A DNA stretch of 64,000 bases from Smittia aterrima. Its lineage: Eukaryota > Arthropoda > Insecta > Diptera > Chironomidae. Made by a program: the position numbers and the translations under genes. Below, one piece after another: positions 24,158-38,012 of this stretch. Numbering within the stretch: position 1 is the stretch's first letter; every line of letters starts with the position of its first letter. The notes beneath the pieces were generated by a model. It did not search any database and was not told where the DNA came from. It worked only from the letters and a program-made list of their open reading frames with translations. The stretch is taken from assembly GCA_033063855.1 (NCBI GenBank), contig CP093830.1, positions 11,904,854-11,968,853 of the forward strand, given 5' to 3'.

Positions 24158-25280
24158 ATAATTTTCTGCGGCCTGTCCTTCACCCGACACCTGCTCGAAG
24201 TGTCGCCTTTCCTTCCATTTTTATAAAAGGAAAACTTTGGAGTTTTCTTTCGCTGGACGATCAAAAAACTTTCTCCATCAAGTGAAAAATGAGAAAATTG
24301 TTTATTGTGATTTCTTGGAAAATGGGCGTGAAGCGTGATAAGGGCAATACTTTTCTTTCGTTATATAAACTGCCATCATTGAATTTCCATTTCAAATGAA
24401 ACTTGAGAAAGTTTCCTTCGTTTGACAATGGTAATGATAGAGTCAGCCCACATTTTTAAAAGAGGAAAAACCTTGGAAAATTGAAGCAAGGTTGATTTTG
24501 AAGAATCGAGGAAACACTCAAGCGACCTCGTCTGATGGTTAAAGTTGAACAAAGGATAATTCAGGTGGAACATGTGTGGAACGAGCTGAGTTCTTATTTA
24601 TTTGCTTTCTCATCTCGAACGACGTCATGAGAAAGAAGAAATCATTTCAACTTTGCCGCTCGCGAGATATTAAAAATGTATTCAATCTTTTTCACTTCGC
24701 TTGGGAGAATCTTGCAAAGTCTGAAAATGAAAAATGGTTCAACTGACAAGAGACGAGAAGGCGCAAAGCGACGACTCTTCTCTTCTTCGAAGAATGAGAA
24801 AAAAATAACCAGAAGACAAATATGTAAACTCCCATGCTTCGCCATGTAATCGACCCATAAACATTCGGGATGTGAAATGTATCATAAGCTCACCGTCATA
24901 CTCACGACTCTTTGCGCTATTTTTTTTCTTTCTTTTTTTTTCTTTAAATCCATATCAATGAGAAGAATGGAGAGAGAAATTCTCGATCGTAGGAAAATTT
25001 ATTCAGACATTTCCATATCCTTCGTACGATGCGAACGAAGAATTGATAAGATAAATTCGAAGAAGAATGCCTCCCAAATTGTCATTGATGTCACACGATA
25101 GTTCCACTGATTCAAGACGACGGGGAAGAGTTCTATCTAACTAACTACAAAATGTATTCATGGTGGATGTAAGTTGACGCTTTTTTGTACAAACGTTAGA
25201 CAAATACAAAATAAAACAAGCAAAAGCTCATATAGTGCTGTTCTGTTTGGGTATTGGCTCTAGCGTAACGATTTGCTAGA

Positions 25281-25295
25281 CTCTAGCAGCTAGAG
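25281..25295. repeat. CTCTAGC/GCTAGAG hairpin
   Basis: Seven-base arms around a single A. Another CTCTAGC lies just upstream (near 25258-25264), so the strand could form alternative pairings. It sits in the putative distal 3' UTR or downstream region of the PH-domain gene. Confidence 0.4.
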
Positions 25296-28200
25296 AATAG
25301 AACTTTGTTAATGTGGAGAATAAATAAATATTATGCTAGGATCTCAAGGAGACGATGAGAGAGAAATGTCGATGAGATTTAGAAATTTTAAAATGAAAAT
25401 TAGAATTGTAACAAATTTAAATGCAACTTTTGTGAAAATCATCAAACGTCTAATGCACTCTCAAGCTTCAACAATTTGCTCAAGTGAAATGTGAGTGGAA
25501 AGCTTTTTTGAATATTTCGTTGGGACGGAAACTTTTTAACGCTCGAGAAATATTTTAGTCTTGACATCGATTCCATTAAGTTGAGCTAATGCCGAAAAGT
25601 TCTGTGGCAATTATTCAAATTCAAAGTTTCCTCGAAAAAGGTTCACTTAAAGAGAAAAGCTTCGTATTGAATAAGGAATGACAGAGAAATCCTTTTCGGC
25701 GACCGAAAAAAAAAGCTTTCAGAGCATTGTCCTTGAGGTAGAAATTTGTAATTGAGCAGACAGCTTCCAACATGTGTAAAGCGTAAAGTGTGTAGCGTAA
25801 ATTGGGTTCCCGAAACCGTCATCATCATCAACTGACATTATCCTAAGTAGAGAGAGCAGAAAATCGATGCCTCCAATTACATCTACTTGGGGAGATCCCA
25901 GCCCTTTAACCGAACAGACTCATAGGGCAACCGATCATTAAGTGGAATGTTCGTCGAGAGAGATTGAGGAAATAAATGTTGGACGAGAGCTTTGACTTTT
26001 GGTGAGCCGAGAAAAGCTTTTAAATATCTGAACACTGTAAACACAAATCCCTCTGACTTAAAACGTCAAACAAGGCAGCACAAATTTATTTCTCCCGCTA
26101 CTTTGTGAATTCACCTCAGAAGGAAACAACAGGATTCTGATAACTTGAAGCCTTCTGTCGCTTCAATGTCAAGCACACTGACTGTTCATGATGTTCTAGA
26201 TTCCATTAGACTTCATCTTACACATGAACAATCATAAACATTTCTGCTTCCTCCCATCGGAGCCAATTTTTCTATTTTTCCTTTTTGTTTTCACTCAAGT
26301 TCACTCAAGAGAAGTGACGAGAAGGAATAGCAAAGGAGATGAAGCGTGAAAATCATCATCCAAATAGTCGTCACTTGAGTTTTATTGATTTTTGTTCAGT
26401 TCTCACATTGAAACCGATTTTATCATATTAGAAGAATTGAAAGTGTTTGTCCAAATCTCTTCTTAAAGCTCCGATTGTTACAAAATTTATCCGATTGTGA
26501 CGCAATCTAGTCGACACTTTTATCCTGATAATCTCGACGAATTTATCATTCACTGAGATGGCGGAAAATCATCTGTTTTCCCTCGAAATTAGTTTTTAGC
26601 GAGAGCTGGCGACCTTGATTTGATTAAAAATTATGATAATTAAATTAGACTCCGCTCGTCGCATTCATCACTTCGAACAAAAAAATGTTCATTAAGCGGA
26701 TCTCATTTTTCAACAGGCTTAGCTCAGCTTCATTTCCTTTTTCGAGATGTTGATGACGAAAAAGTTTTTTCTTTCGGTTAAGTGAGGGCGACAACAATTA
26801 GAAAGACTTGATTGCAATTTTATTATCCGACGAGGGAAACCAAACTGCACAAAAAAGTGAGAAAATAAATCATTTCTCACTTAACTTAAAACGTTGAGCA
26901 AGATTGTTGTAGGCGACAAGAAGATCCAAGTCCGCCCATTTGACTTGATTTACAAACTTCGTGTGAGACCTTAAAAACACTTAATTCATGACTCGTTTGC
27001 TTTGTGTCGAGAGAGTGCTTGAAAATATTTTCCCGCAAAAGTTTTGTAATTTTAAACAAGAGAAAACCTTGAAGCTTCTCGAAGCTTGTCTCAAGACATT
27101 GAATTTTTATTTACAAACAAAATCTCCTTCCTTTCCATCTCATCCGTCATGCCACTCAGTCCTTAGAAATGAAATTAAGAATAAAAAGCAAAACGTTAAC
27201 GTTTCTCTAGAAATGAAATGATAAACAAAAGAAATTAATTCCGAATTGAAAAGCAGTTGACGTAAGAAGAGAATATTTTTTTCGGCTCAAATAAATACGG
27301 GTAGCGTTTAAAAAAGACTATAAAATATTTAATTAGATGTTAAGTAAGAAGAAATTTTATTCAAAGGAGCCCAGAGAATCTTTAGATCGTTTAACAGTAA
27401 GTCATAGACATTTGTGGGCGATAAACATTAAATATCATCATTGAGAAGAAAGTATTGAATCACCAAGTAGCTTGTTCTCGATTTGTGAAAGGAGAAGCAT
27501 CAATGTCATCAAATCAAATAACAAGGGAAATTTGTTTGTAACACAAATATCAGTAGAAGATGAATGTTCAACATAATCAGCGTAGGATGAGATGCTTTTA
27601 GAGATCAAGACGTTGTTAGACATTAAATGTTTCATCCCTGAGCAAAAATATTTGTATAGACGAAGGCATAGCGATGATTCTAAACTTCTTTTTTTTCGAG
27701 CCGAATTTATTTCGTTTTTGATTAAAGAGAGACATGAGCAATGAAAGCTTCAGATGAGAATTCTCCGTTGTTCTTAATCGGCTCTGAAATAATTTTATTT
27801 AACTTTCCAGTTCAATGGAATCTTGTGGGCATTGGCGAAAATTGCTTTCAATTTCATTCGAATCTCTCTGTTCACACTCGTTTCTAATTCAGCTGCTGCA
27901 AACTGCTGCCGTGAGCTTAAAGAAAATAAACCAAATCGAGAAAATGAAATTAAATGTTTGAATAAAAAAAGTTTTTCTCTTCCTTGCTTTCTTTTTGGGA
28001 ATGATTTCCATTCAATGTGAAGCGCACAGCAGGCAAAGCATGGCAAGAATTCAATTGAAAAACGAAACCTAAGCAGAAACAGAGCAAAGTAATCAATTTC
28101 CATTGACAGGGGTTGATAGAAACATCACCTGTACCATGCTTCTCATCTCAAATCTATTTTTCTATTCACTGTCGATCTCATCTCTCTCTCAGTCTGAAGC

Positions 28201-31200
28201 GTTCTCGCAACTTCATTTTTCACTTAAAAAATTCCAACACCTGTGCTCTTCGAGTCTTCCATTTTTCATTTCACTCGATTCAATAATCATCAGTTCAACT
28301 TTTGACAAACACTGAAAGGGTTTTTCAAATGGAAATGAATTAATCATCGTTAGAAAAACTTAATCCAATCTCATAATCCAAAAAAAAAACAAGAAGAAAA
28401 CCTTGGCCTTACCTTTGACAACATTAATTGAAACCAAAAGTTTTTTAGAGCGGAAAATCTCTTCGAGAAGGCAAAGAAAACAGCAATTAATTGAAATTAC
28501 GGCTTTTTGCCGTCACTCAGTGACAAAGAAGTTGCTCACAATCTGCTTTCCTTCCTGTCTTTCGTCGAGTATGTTAACAAAACTCGGATTCGTTGAGCAA
28601 CCACAAACCCAAATGAGAAACCCTAATTGCTTTTTATTCGTCTCTGCAAGAAGAAACCAGAAAGCACGTTAAATAAAAAAAGAATTCGGTGTTAGACTAA
28701 TTACATAATGTCATAATATTTTTGTATCCATCGAAGGATAAGCAGCCAAAAGTTATTGGAGAGCCGAGATCTTAGGTTATAGCGAACACTTAGAAGTTAA
28801 GAAGATTTATTGAGCCGTACGACATTTTTTAAGAACCAAAACCAAATCGAAGCCAGCCCAGCAATTTTCAATTGAATCAAAATATTGTTAGCAAGAGAAA
28901 AACCATCCACGACAAGTAAAATGCAATCCAAACGATGTTAAACATAGAAATTGAATAAAAAATTGAAATATTTGTGAAAATTCCTTTTTTATTTTATTTC
29001 TTCAAGGCAATTGCTGGAAAATAAATTTAATCATCGACTTCTATTGATATTTGATTTCTGTTATTGATTCAAAACATATGATCTCACTAATTGAACGAAA
29101 ACAAATCAGTTTAAGTCGGAAAGATAAATTGCTTGTCACGAGATTCGTTTTGAATGAAAACGCCTTCGTAACTAAGTCTTGCAAGTTTGAAATTCGATCG
29201 CGCAGAACTAAACAACAAAACAGTCGACGACACATCGACTTGCACAATGTCGGAGTCAGACGTGAACTCATTTGTCGTCTCTCAAAGCGCCAATACAATT
29301 TTATATTCGCGAATTAACGAGCGAGAAATAAATTGAGCGGCGTTTTGTTCTTATAAGGCATCACTTGGGCTTTCAACAACGATTGTGCTCGTTTCTTGAT
29401 TGTGTAGCTAAACATTCTTTTTATTCGAAATCCCAAATGGAAAGAAAGCAGTTTCCTCTGTTCGTTTTGTCTTGTCAGCTGCGTAATTTGATTATAATCG
29501 TTTTATAATTCTTAATTGCTTTTGCTGTTCGCAATTACTCTTTCTTAGGTAGCTCATGGGGCTATAGGGCACCCTCTCCTTTTAAAGGCTTTTCTAAGTG
29601 ATAGCAATTTTTACTACGACGTTGTTGATTCGCACAACAGGCAGAAGCACAAACAGGTTTCCACCCGAACAGCGTCGTCGATTTTCCATTTATTGACATT
29701 TTAAAGTGGAGACAAAGCAGAAAAGTGGGAGACGATGAGCTTTCGTAAGCAGAAGCGAATTTCTTTTTTCTTGGGAGTTTGTTTGAACAAACGACGATGG
29801 CTGATGAAAGTGGAACCTTTTAGGGTTGCCGACGAGATGGGAGTAGTAATGATGATAATACGTTAAGCTCACTGAATCGTCACGATGATGGAAGTTGACT
29901 CAACGGATAGATTTCCTAACAGTGCACGTTCCAGGAGTTGAACTTTAACAATGAGCGATGGCTACGAGAATCGTAGGAGTAAACTTTCCAACAATTAAAT
30001 TGAGCTGACGTTCGAAAAGAGAAAACGACGAGAGATGAATATTTCATTAACTTCCGATATGGCGAATTCAAAAGAAATTTTCGTCTTCCGATTAAATTTT
30101 AAATTTTTTTCGGCGAACGGGGTCGTCGAGTTGTAATCAAATTTATTTGCAACGCGGAAGAGACAAGCAGTGTGGCTTCAATTAATTTCTGTTAATTATT
30201 TTCCAGCGACTTTACGAAAATGTTTTATCAAGATTATGAATCTGTTGACATTGAGCCTTGAGACTTTCACTTATGCGTCGTCGTCGTTGAACGAGTGAGG
30301 AACAAAGTTTATTGGATTTATGCTGTAATGCGAAACAAGTATTCAAATTATGTCAGGTCGCGTTTACGACTGGAGCGAATAATGAGAAAAATCTTCCTAA
30401 ATTTCCGCTACACTTCCTCTCAACATAAAAACGCTTCGTCATGAAAGCTCATCAAACTTTTTTCGTGTGTCGCTTTGCTTTATCATTTCTCGATATATAC
30501 CTGAATCGTTAGGCGTTCATGGCGAATCATCAAGTCGAGAAACGAGTATACGGAAATCGCAAGATAAAATCAAGATCCACGAACACGAAATAAGGCGAAA
30601 GCAAGCGAGAGAGAGATCTTTGGAGAAAAAGTTTAATTAAACTTGAAACAATGTTCGTTAAATGAAGCGAAGATTGGGAAGAGAGTCGTCAGGTTTATCA
30701 GATTCTTCATCATATTAAGCATTTGCCTTAGATTGAGGCGGCTTTTCCCACTGGAGTATTTTTCATGGCAGCAACAGCAGCGAGTGGCAAAAAAGTAATT
30801 ATCCTTTTAGCTTCGTCAATAAATTATTCACACTCTAGATGGGCACAAATTCTCGTCGACTTTTTTTTTAAATTAAATTCTTAATCTCTTCTTTGCTTTC
30901 CTTTTATCATTTTCTTACGTTCCTAGCGGAGAATCTGTCATTAAGGATGCCGAGAAGTATCACATCATTAAAGTAATGTTAACAGTTTTCCCAGACTGCT
31001 TTCGTGTTGCCTGATGGACTGCTAATTGATTTAATTACGTCGCTGAGTTGGGGATAGAAGGTCGGAGAGTTTGCAACATGTTTAGACGACGTGATGGCTG
31101 ACTGGTAATGGAAAATTCACGTTTTATGCAATGACATAACTTGATGCTTCGAATGAAGATGGAAGCGTTTGCTTTCGTACTCAAGAGCCTTTCAGTTGCC

Positions 31201-32858
31201 ATTAAGGAAACTGAAACGACTTGCAAAGGAAGAAGAAAATTTCTTTTCGACGAATTTAACTTTTTATTTAATAAAAGCTTCTAAACATTAATCTAACTTC
31301 TTTATATCTCATGCAACAATCCTTAACAAGCCGCGACTTCATATCCGCACCGCGATTACTCATCCAGGCTATGCAGAAAAAAACAAGCGAAAGAGAAACA
31401 TTAATAACGAGAGACACAAAGCGCGAGCAGAGCACGCGAATGTATAAACACATTAATTTTTCTTTCGTCTGTGTGCACGACACAAGAGCGAGCTCATAAA
31501 ATCCACCGCTAACGTTTCTAGTTGTTTCATTTCGATTCATTCATTCGATCGGTTCACAATAACGTCATCTCCTTTACTCTCAGTTTTGTCAACCCTTTGC
31601 ACTCTACAGAAGTTGGTCGTCTGTGACTTTATTGACGACTCACATCGCGCGACACTTGCACATATCTCGTCCCCGTGCAATTAAAGATTTGTCTGGTGGA
31701 GTGGAAGAAATTCGAAATTCTCTCTCCCATTCAATTTTCTAGTGTTTTGGACAGTTTTATTCGGTTGTTATAGTGACAAAACGCCGAACCTATCGAAACA
31801 AAAAAGAAATACAACACAAAATTAAGGTTTTGGATTGTTTTACAACGTCCCGTGTAGTTCGTGTGTAAACAACAACGGGAAAGCACAAAACATTTCTAAG
31901 GCTGAGTGGCAGGCGAGGCAACTCATTGTCTATCAGTCTCCATCACGAGCAAAGAGAGTCACATGTGAAAAGCAATCAATGTTCAGTGGAAAATAGTCAG
32001 AAAGGACAAAGAGGGAAAAATCCCATTAAAACTCATCATCATTAGTGTTATCGAATGTTAAAGCATAAATTGTGATAAGGCAAACGCCTGAGGATCGAAC
32101 AAGCAAAATTCATCGTACTCGTCTCATTCCGAATGCATTAGCTTGCCGTTTAGAGCCATTCACATCAATTCTTCTCTCCTCGACCGATCCATTCCGGCAG
32201 AGATTTATGTGAAGCGATTAAATTCCAGTGGAATAGTTCGGACTTGTACTTGGCCATCAATAAGCTTCACTCAAGGACTGAATGAATATTTTATGAAGAG
32301 AAAATTATCTAAAAATAGGAGACTACGAAATCAATAAGCTAAATTACGGAAGAAACTTTCACCTAGTTCAATTATTGACAAACATATCGCGCACATCCTT
32401 CGAAGCTTAGCGACGCAAAATAAAAGTTTCCTTTATCGCCTCGAGAAAGTAACGCAAGAAGCCAAAATCACCTTCAATATCACTAAAGCCAACAATTGAA
32501 TTATTAATACTTATTGGCATTTCCATTCCAAACGATCATCAAATATTCAAAGACAATTTATAAGGCGACGAAGTTTTTCCCGACGAATCACTTTGCACGC
32601 ACTTGAAGAGTCGAACGGAAATTTTGAATCAGAACACTACGAGCGGATTTTTTTGATGTGATTGATTGAGTTTTCGCAAGATAAAGCAAGTCGAGTAAGC
32701 TACGAACGGGTAACGAGGAGTGTCGTTCAACATTTTTCGAATTTGTGTGAAAATATTTCTCCAACTCTGCGCACTCACAAGAGTTCGTTACATCAAACGG
32801 AAATAAATCAACGTTTTGGATTTTTTTGCTTACGAAGGCAGTCAGCAAACTAGAAGTC

Positions 32859-35800
32859 ATGAGCTCGCAAGGCAGTAAGCTCGCGCAGATTCAGGTGGGT
32901 GGATGAATTCGGTTAAATGACCGTAACAAATTGATATTGAAAAATTATTCAAATTAATCTTCGATCTCCGTCGACTTCATTCGCTTTAGACTATCAGAGA
33001 TCTTCTAGTAGCTAAAATCTTTTCGCTTTCACTCCGAGTGAATCACTCGCTGCTATTGAAAATAACGCTGACACCAATCCATACATCAGCAGCAACAATC
33101 TTAAGAGTTTTATTTTCTGCCTAAAAACGGGAGATGCCCACGCGGTTCTACCGCGACTGCGAAAAAAAAAACTCGTGCATGGTTCGTGAGTTTAATCTCC
33201 TCTCGTTTAAAACGAGGTGAATGCTGAATTGAATTAAAATTTAATAAGCTTAAACATCGACTTCTTTTTATTGCTCGATGATGTCACGATTGGACGACGA
33301 GTTCCTAATTCTAAAGCTCAATTTCCTTTATCGCAAATTCAAGTATTCGACGCACCATCGCTTCGAGATAATTGATACTTTTTTCGTGTCTCGCATTCTT
33401 CGTCGTATTTCACTCGATTCCAATTAATTGTTTCCATGAATTTATTGCCTCAATTGATCATGTGATATTTAACATTAAAGCGAAAATCTTCTCTCGATGC
33501 TTTTAGCTTTTTTCCCTCTCGCTCGATATCGATCGAGCCGATGGGGGGAATGGAAGAAATTATGGTAATTTAACGGCGAGAAAGTGTGAAAACGGAAAGA
33601 CAAAGTGATTGAGCCGAGGGGATCGACACATCTGATTGTAATTGAAAGCTAAAGCTTTAAGATATCGAAGCTGCTGAGTCTTTAAATGTTCGAATCAAAC
33701 TTTATTTTCCCCTCGGGTTCGCCCAACAAATTCTTCCTCTCGGCGAGATCTCAAGATTTTATTGCTCGCCTTTGCTCATTGGTAAACAGCTCAACCGGCA
33801 AATTTATGTAGATGCAGGTCTTTTCCAAATTAAACTTGACCTCGAAACATCGTTTCAATGCTCATGTGACATGGCTGTTGATGATGTGAGTTCGTCGGGC
33901 TTAGTCGAGAACCTTCAGTCCATTTTTGGAACTAGCAGCAGTCACAACACGCAAACATTGCGCTCCGCCAACGTTTTCATTAATTTATTTTTGCGAGACG
34001 GCTTTCCGCGATTTGTGTCTTATAAAGTTCACACAATGTTACGTCACAGCCCACAAACTTCTGACTCACGAAAATCTCCAATTTTAGTCTGAGTTTCTTT
34101 ATTATTCTTTTTATTTTTTCGCTGAGAAACGACCTCGAACAATACGAAAACGTCGCTGCTGCCCGTCTGTTTCTACTTACATCTTTATATTTCATGAAGT
34201 CATTGCCAACGAAGAAAAAAAGGCTTTGAGCGCGACCGTATACCATATTCCACACAATTGAGAAGTAAGCAGTGAACGTTCGTTGTTTGATTCATCGTGT
34301 AGGCTGACTAGACGAGGAAGGATTTGATTGCTCGATGATTGAAACCTTGAAAAGAAAATTAAACTGTCATCTAGTCAGATCTAAACCTCCAGGCCGGATA
34401 TGAATTTATGATCATGAAAAGACATCACACTTGCTTTACATTCGTCTCGGCTGCCGTCACGAGTGAGTGGCAATGAAACTGTAATGAAATGTATAACTTT
34501 TGCTGCGAGAGAAGACATGACGAGGATTGAGTTGCGGGTGCGTCAAGGAGCGAAATAATTGCGTGACATTATGATTCATCTGCAAACGTCTTCTAAGGAG
34601 AGGTCGAGAATAAATCTTTTTCATTCATTTCCCTCCGTGATAATCTCATCTCCGCATATCCAGCAACGAGCTTTATTGATTTTATTTCTTCGCGTGTCGT
34701 GAAATTACCAAATATCGTGCGAGAATATTTTTTTTTATCGATATTGCTCTGTGAGAGAGCATGCATCCCAAACAATAAAACGATGATGATGCTTATGAGA
34801 GATGCTTACAGTTAGCGTTCTCGGTCGACGTTCGATTGACAAGTGAATTGACGAGAAGAAACGTTTCGCACTGTAAGCGAGAACTTTTATTGTTCATCCG
34901 ACTTCTGCTTGATTAATCAGAAAAATATGAAAAGATAAGCAGATAAACGAGAAAATATTGACAAGAAAAGAATTATCTTCCCAACAGATGCGCTACCAGC
35001 AAAAGCAGATGCAAGAAATCTCTCAGAAGAAGAGCGAAGCGTTTGATGATTCGCTGAAACTATCGTCTAGTTTGGGCGCTGGAAAAGTAAGAAACCAAGT
35101 TCATTGATCGATTCAATTTTGTTTGACTAAACAAGATTTACAGGTTCGCGCAATGTTCGACGAGCGCCGTCATCGAATCACTGCAGGAATTGACAAAAGT
35201 TATCTGCTCGAGCCCATCACCGTCGAAACCAAAACAACGACGACTAAGAGGGTCATCGCTCCGACTAAGCCAACACGTTACGATCAGAAGATGTCGAACT
35301 ACTCTAAAGTCATCGTGCCGCCCTTGCAGAATCGAATAATTAATCACGACATAAATGGAAACAATCATTTTAGTGGAAACGATGAACAACTCGATAAATC
35401 GTTTCGTGCAGAAGTTAAGAGCGGTGGGAAGCCGTCTGGAATTATCACAACAACGAAGACTGTCGTCACAAGAAAGCTTACGCCAGCCGTTACTTCGCCA
35501 CCTTCGATGAAGATCGTGACTAATCAGTCGAAGGTAAAAAGTTCTTCATGTCATGACAACGGGAAATTTATGTTTACTACTTACACTCGACCGAGTTGAA
35601 GGGAAAACTTTTTATTACAATTTTCTCTTTTTTGAGGGAAAAGCAAGCTTTTCCTTTCGACGAAGTTAGCTTTGAATTTTAGGCGTGCCAAATTTCCATT
35701 TCATTCGCATTCCGTCGCTCAGCAGGATCAGTCGATATTTACTTTGAATTTTCTTTCATTTATTTTCCTTGCAATGTTGAACCAAAAGCCAAGTCCAGTT

Positions 35801-36522
35801 CGATCTCTGAAGAGTGGAAATAGTGTTGCATCGTCAACGAACTCAACTCGTTCGATGATAAGTCCAAAGAAAACTTCGGTTCCGAAACTTACGCAACAAA
35901 TGGAGAAGACGTCAATCAGCTCAGCTCAGAACAGTTTTGATGAAGATGCTCCAATTCCCGAAGGTCTGATTCGTTGTGGTATTTGCAAGAGAAACTTTGC
36001 GGAAGACCGCATTGAAAAGCATCAAGTCATCTGTCAGAAGACGAAGGTTAAAAAGCGAAAGATCTACGACGCATCCAAGAAAAGAGTTCAGGTTCGTTTT
36101 GAGAACAAACGTAAGGTCAATATTTGCTTAAAGATTATTTTATTTATCAGGGAACTGAAGCTGAAACTTACTTGAAGAAACCAATTTCTGCTGCACGAGC
36201 TGCTCCTAAGGCTGTGTCAACAACAGCTCCCAAAGCAAGCAACTGGCGTTCTAAGCATGAAGACTTCATCAAAGCAATCCGCGCAGCAAAGGAAATGCAA
36301 GCTCATTTGGCCAAGGGAGGAAAACTTTCTGATTTGCCGCCGCCTCCGCCTTCTGAGAATCTGGATTACGTTCAATGTCCACATTGTTCTCGTCGCTTCA
36401 ACGAAGGAGCTGCCGCTCGTCACATTCCGCTCTGCCAGAACATGCAACACAACAAACCGAAGCCAAAACCGTCTAACTCGATGGCCGGAAAATCATCGAC
36501 AAGCTTCACGAAACGTCGATAA
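32859..36522 (+). CDS. ZC2HC1: ZC2HC1-family zinc finger protein, complete, five coding exons, about 399 residues
   Basis: Exons: 32859-32894, 34988-35086, 35144-35533, about 35789-36091, 36151-36522. The N-terminus has a basic coiled segment (QQKQMQEISQKKSEA), then LGAGKVRAMFDERR and GIDKSYLLEPI, shared with family members. Two C2HC fingers follow: CGICKRNFAEDRIEKHQVIC (Cys about 238, 241, His 253, Cys 257) and CPHCSRRFNEGAAARHIPLC (about 352, 355, 367, 371). Between them are CQKTKVKKRKIYDASKKRVQ and NWRSKHEDFIKAIRAAK, near-diagnostic for ZC2HC1A/B/C. The long Ser/Thr/Lys region between is low complexity. The start of the fourth exon is uncertain: acceptors at 35723 and 35726 are also in frame and would add hydrophobic residues unlike the family. 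Biochemical function is poorly known; the fingers imply zinc binding. It lies upstream of IntS15 in the same direction. Confidence 0.9.
32895..34987 (+). other. First intron of ZC2HC1
   Basis: A 2.1 kb intron after a 12-codon first exon. No internal gene is recognised; the 106-codon open frame at 33772-34092 has no recognisable features. Large first introns often carry enhancers, but nothing specific can be assigned. Confidence 0.6.
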
Positions 36523-36623
36523 ACTAAATAATTCCTTGATCGCCTCAAGTGTCTTGATATATATTTAACAAAATCTATTAGAAAGTGTGAACCGGACCAT
36601 TAAAGATTGAAACGTGAAGCTGA

Positions 36624-36629
36624 AATAAA
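36624..36629 (+). terminator. Poly(A) signal of ZC2HC1
   Basis: AATAAA about 100 bases after the ZC2HC1 stop codon and about 255 bases before the IntS15 ATG. Confidence 0.7.
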
Positions 36630-36801
36630 GAAAAATGATATTTTATTTTCTAACAAAATCAAAAGTTTTTCTTTTTTCTGCGACATATTTTTACTGAGTG
36701 ACATTAAGAGTTCTGTTTGCAACAGGAATCTAAAATTAAATTAATTTTGTTAAATTGATTTTGTTCGTTACTAAAATTCAAATCGAACAAAAATGATTGA
36801 G

Positions 36802-36849
36802 AGCCAACTTCACAAAAGTTGCACAAAAGGAATTGACAGCCAACTTCAC
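36802..36849 (+). promoter_or_regulatory. Pair of 12-bp direct repeats upstream of IntS15
   Basis: AGCCAACTTCAC occurs at 36802-36813 and again at 36838-36849, 36 bases apart start to start. The second copy ends 34 bases before the IntS15 ATG at 36884. The spacing and place suggest a promoter or 5' UTR element; this is an inference. Confidence 0.45.
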
Positions 36850-36883
36850 GCCGGCAAAAAAGTAAACAAAAAAGACTTAAAAA

Positions 36884-38007
36884 ATGAATCAAAAAGAAAT
36901 TCTGCTTATGAGTCTTCGTCGACCAGATCTCGATTATCAAATTCGAGCTAGAGAGGCGCTTGTTCATGTCGAGGATGTTCTACGAAAGAAGGAACTTGCA
37001 GTAAGTGTTAGACATTAATTTTTTGTTATTGCTCATCCTTATTTTGTTTTCATTTGTAGCTTGCAAAGCAATTGCTTAGCGAATTCGTTTTCTTTGAAAA
37101 GACAAAGACTGGAAGACTTAATACAACTCAGGAGACACTGCTCGTCGTTGTTCTGCTTTCTGAGTTCTTCGCTGAAGATGATCCGAACAAAGCATTTTTC
37201 TTTTTTAATATCTTCGAGCCGGGAAAGAATTCACGAAAATTTCTTCTTCTCAAATTCATTTTGACAGGAATTGCAGTCCAATCTTCAACCGTAAGTCACT
37301 TAGCTGATCATTGTGTCTTTAAATCAAATTTATAAATTTTATTTTAGGCTTTAAACGCAGCAGGAGCTTACTTGATTGATCCAGCGACGAGAGATTTCCG
37401 GATCTCGGCTGACTTTGGGCGTCTTCTCATCAACGAACTCATTTTCTTTGCGAATAATTCCATTGACAAACTAAAAACTCTCGCAGCTCTGTCTCCAGTT
37501 TTTGTCAACTCACTCTGCTTGATTTTCGCTGAGACATTCAAAGATGACCAACTTCCTTCTCCAATCATTGGAAGTTTAGTAACTGAATTCGTTCAGACGA
37601 AGCCATCGCCACCTTTTATGTTCACGTTTCGAATTCCTGCTCAAGCTGACATTGGCGCTCTCATTCTCGGATCAATCATTCGATGGGCAGTTCTAAGTGA
37701 AATCTACGAAGATAAACCGTCTTACAGTAGAATGCATCTCAAGACTTTAGAATGCTTCGGCAACTTCGATTCAGTTATTGTGGTTCCGATGGTATCTACA
37801 AAATATCTCGATGTTATCATTGATCAAATAGAGAAAGCGACAAAAGTTAAAGATCCTGAAAGAGTACAAAACAGTTTAGAGAAGTTGGCGCAGATAATTC
37901 AAGTCTCGAAGAGATTTTTGTACGGAAATGTTCCGCTGATGATTGAGAGACTTAAAAATCTACCGAAGAATCCTCTTCTCGAGTTGGTCATAATGGGATT
38001 TGTTTAG
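36884..38007 (+). CDS. IntS15: Integrator complex subunit 15, complete, three exons, 335 residues
   Basis: Exons: 36884-37000, 37060-37290, 37348-38007; the two introns are 59 and 57 bp, and all junctions are phase 0. The protein aligns along most of its length with human INTS15 (C7orf26). Shared stretches include the LLSEFVF segment, KLKTLAALSPVFVNSL (human TLKQIFSASPRFCCQF), IIRWAVLSEI (LIRWCVKAPL), YSRMHLKTLECF (YSKLHLSVLQVL), VQNSLEKLAQIIQVS (IELSLDRLAQALQVA) and NPLLELVIMG (NNLLQLVISG). The rest is helical-repeat-like. It ends soon after that motif and lacks the proline/histidine-rich tail of the human protein. Integrator cleaves snRNA and promoter-proximal nascent transcripts; subunit 15 is nuclear and joins the INTS10/13/14 module. 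No signal or membrane segment is seen. Its stop lies 16 bases from the Rrp7 stop on the other strand. Confidence 0.9.
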
Positions 38008-38012
38008 ATTTT

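Larger units (their letters stand above)
23743..32858. other. 9.1 kb without a recognised gene
   Basis: Between the PH-domain gene and ZC2HC1, both on the plus strand. The first 1.5 kb may be 3' UTR of the former; the last 1-1.5 kb may hold the promoter and 5' UTR of the latter. Content is AT-rich, with GAGAG clusters, A and T runs and short chance open frames. No protein family, tRNA or transposon is recognised. Confidence 0.5.
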
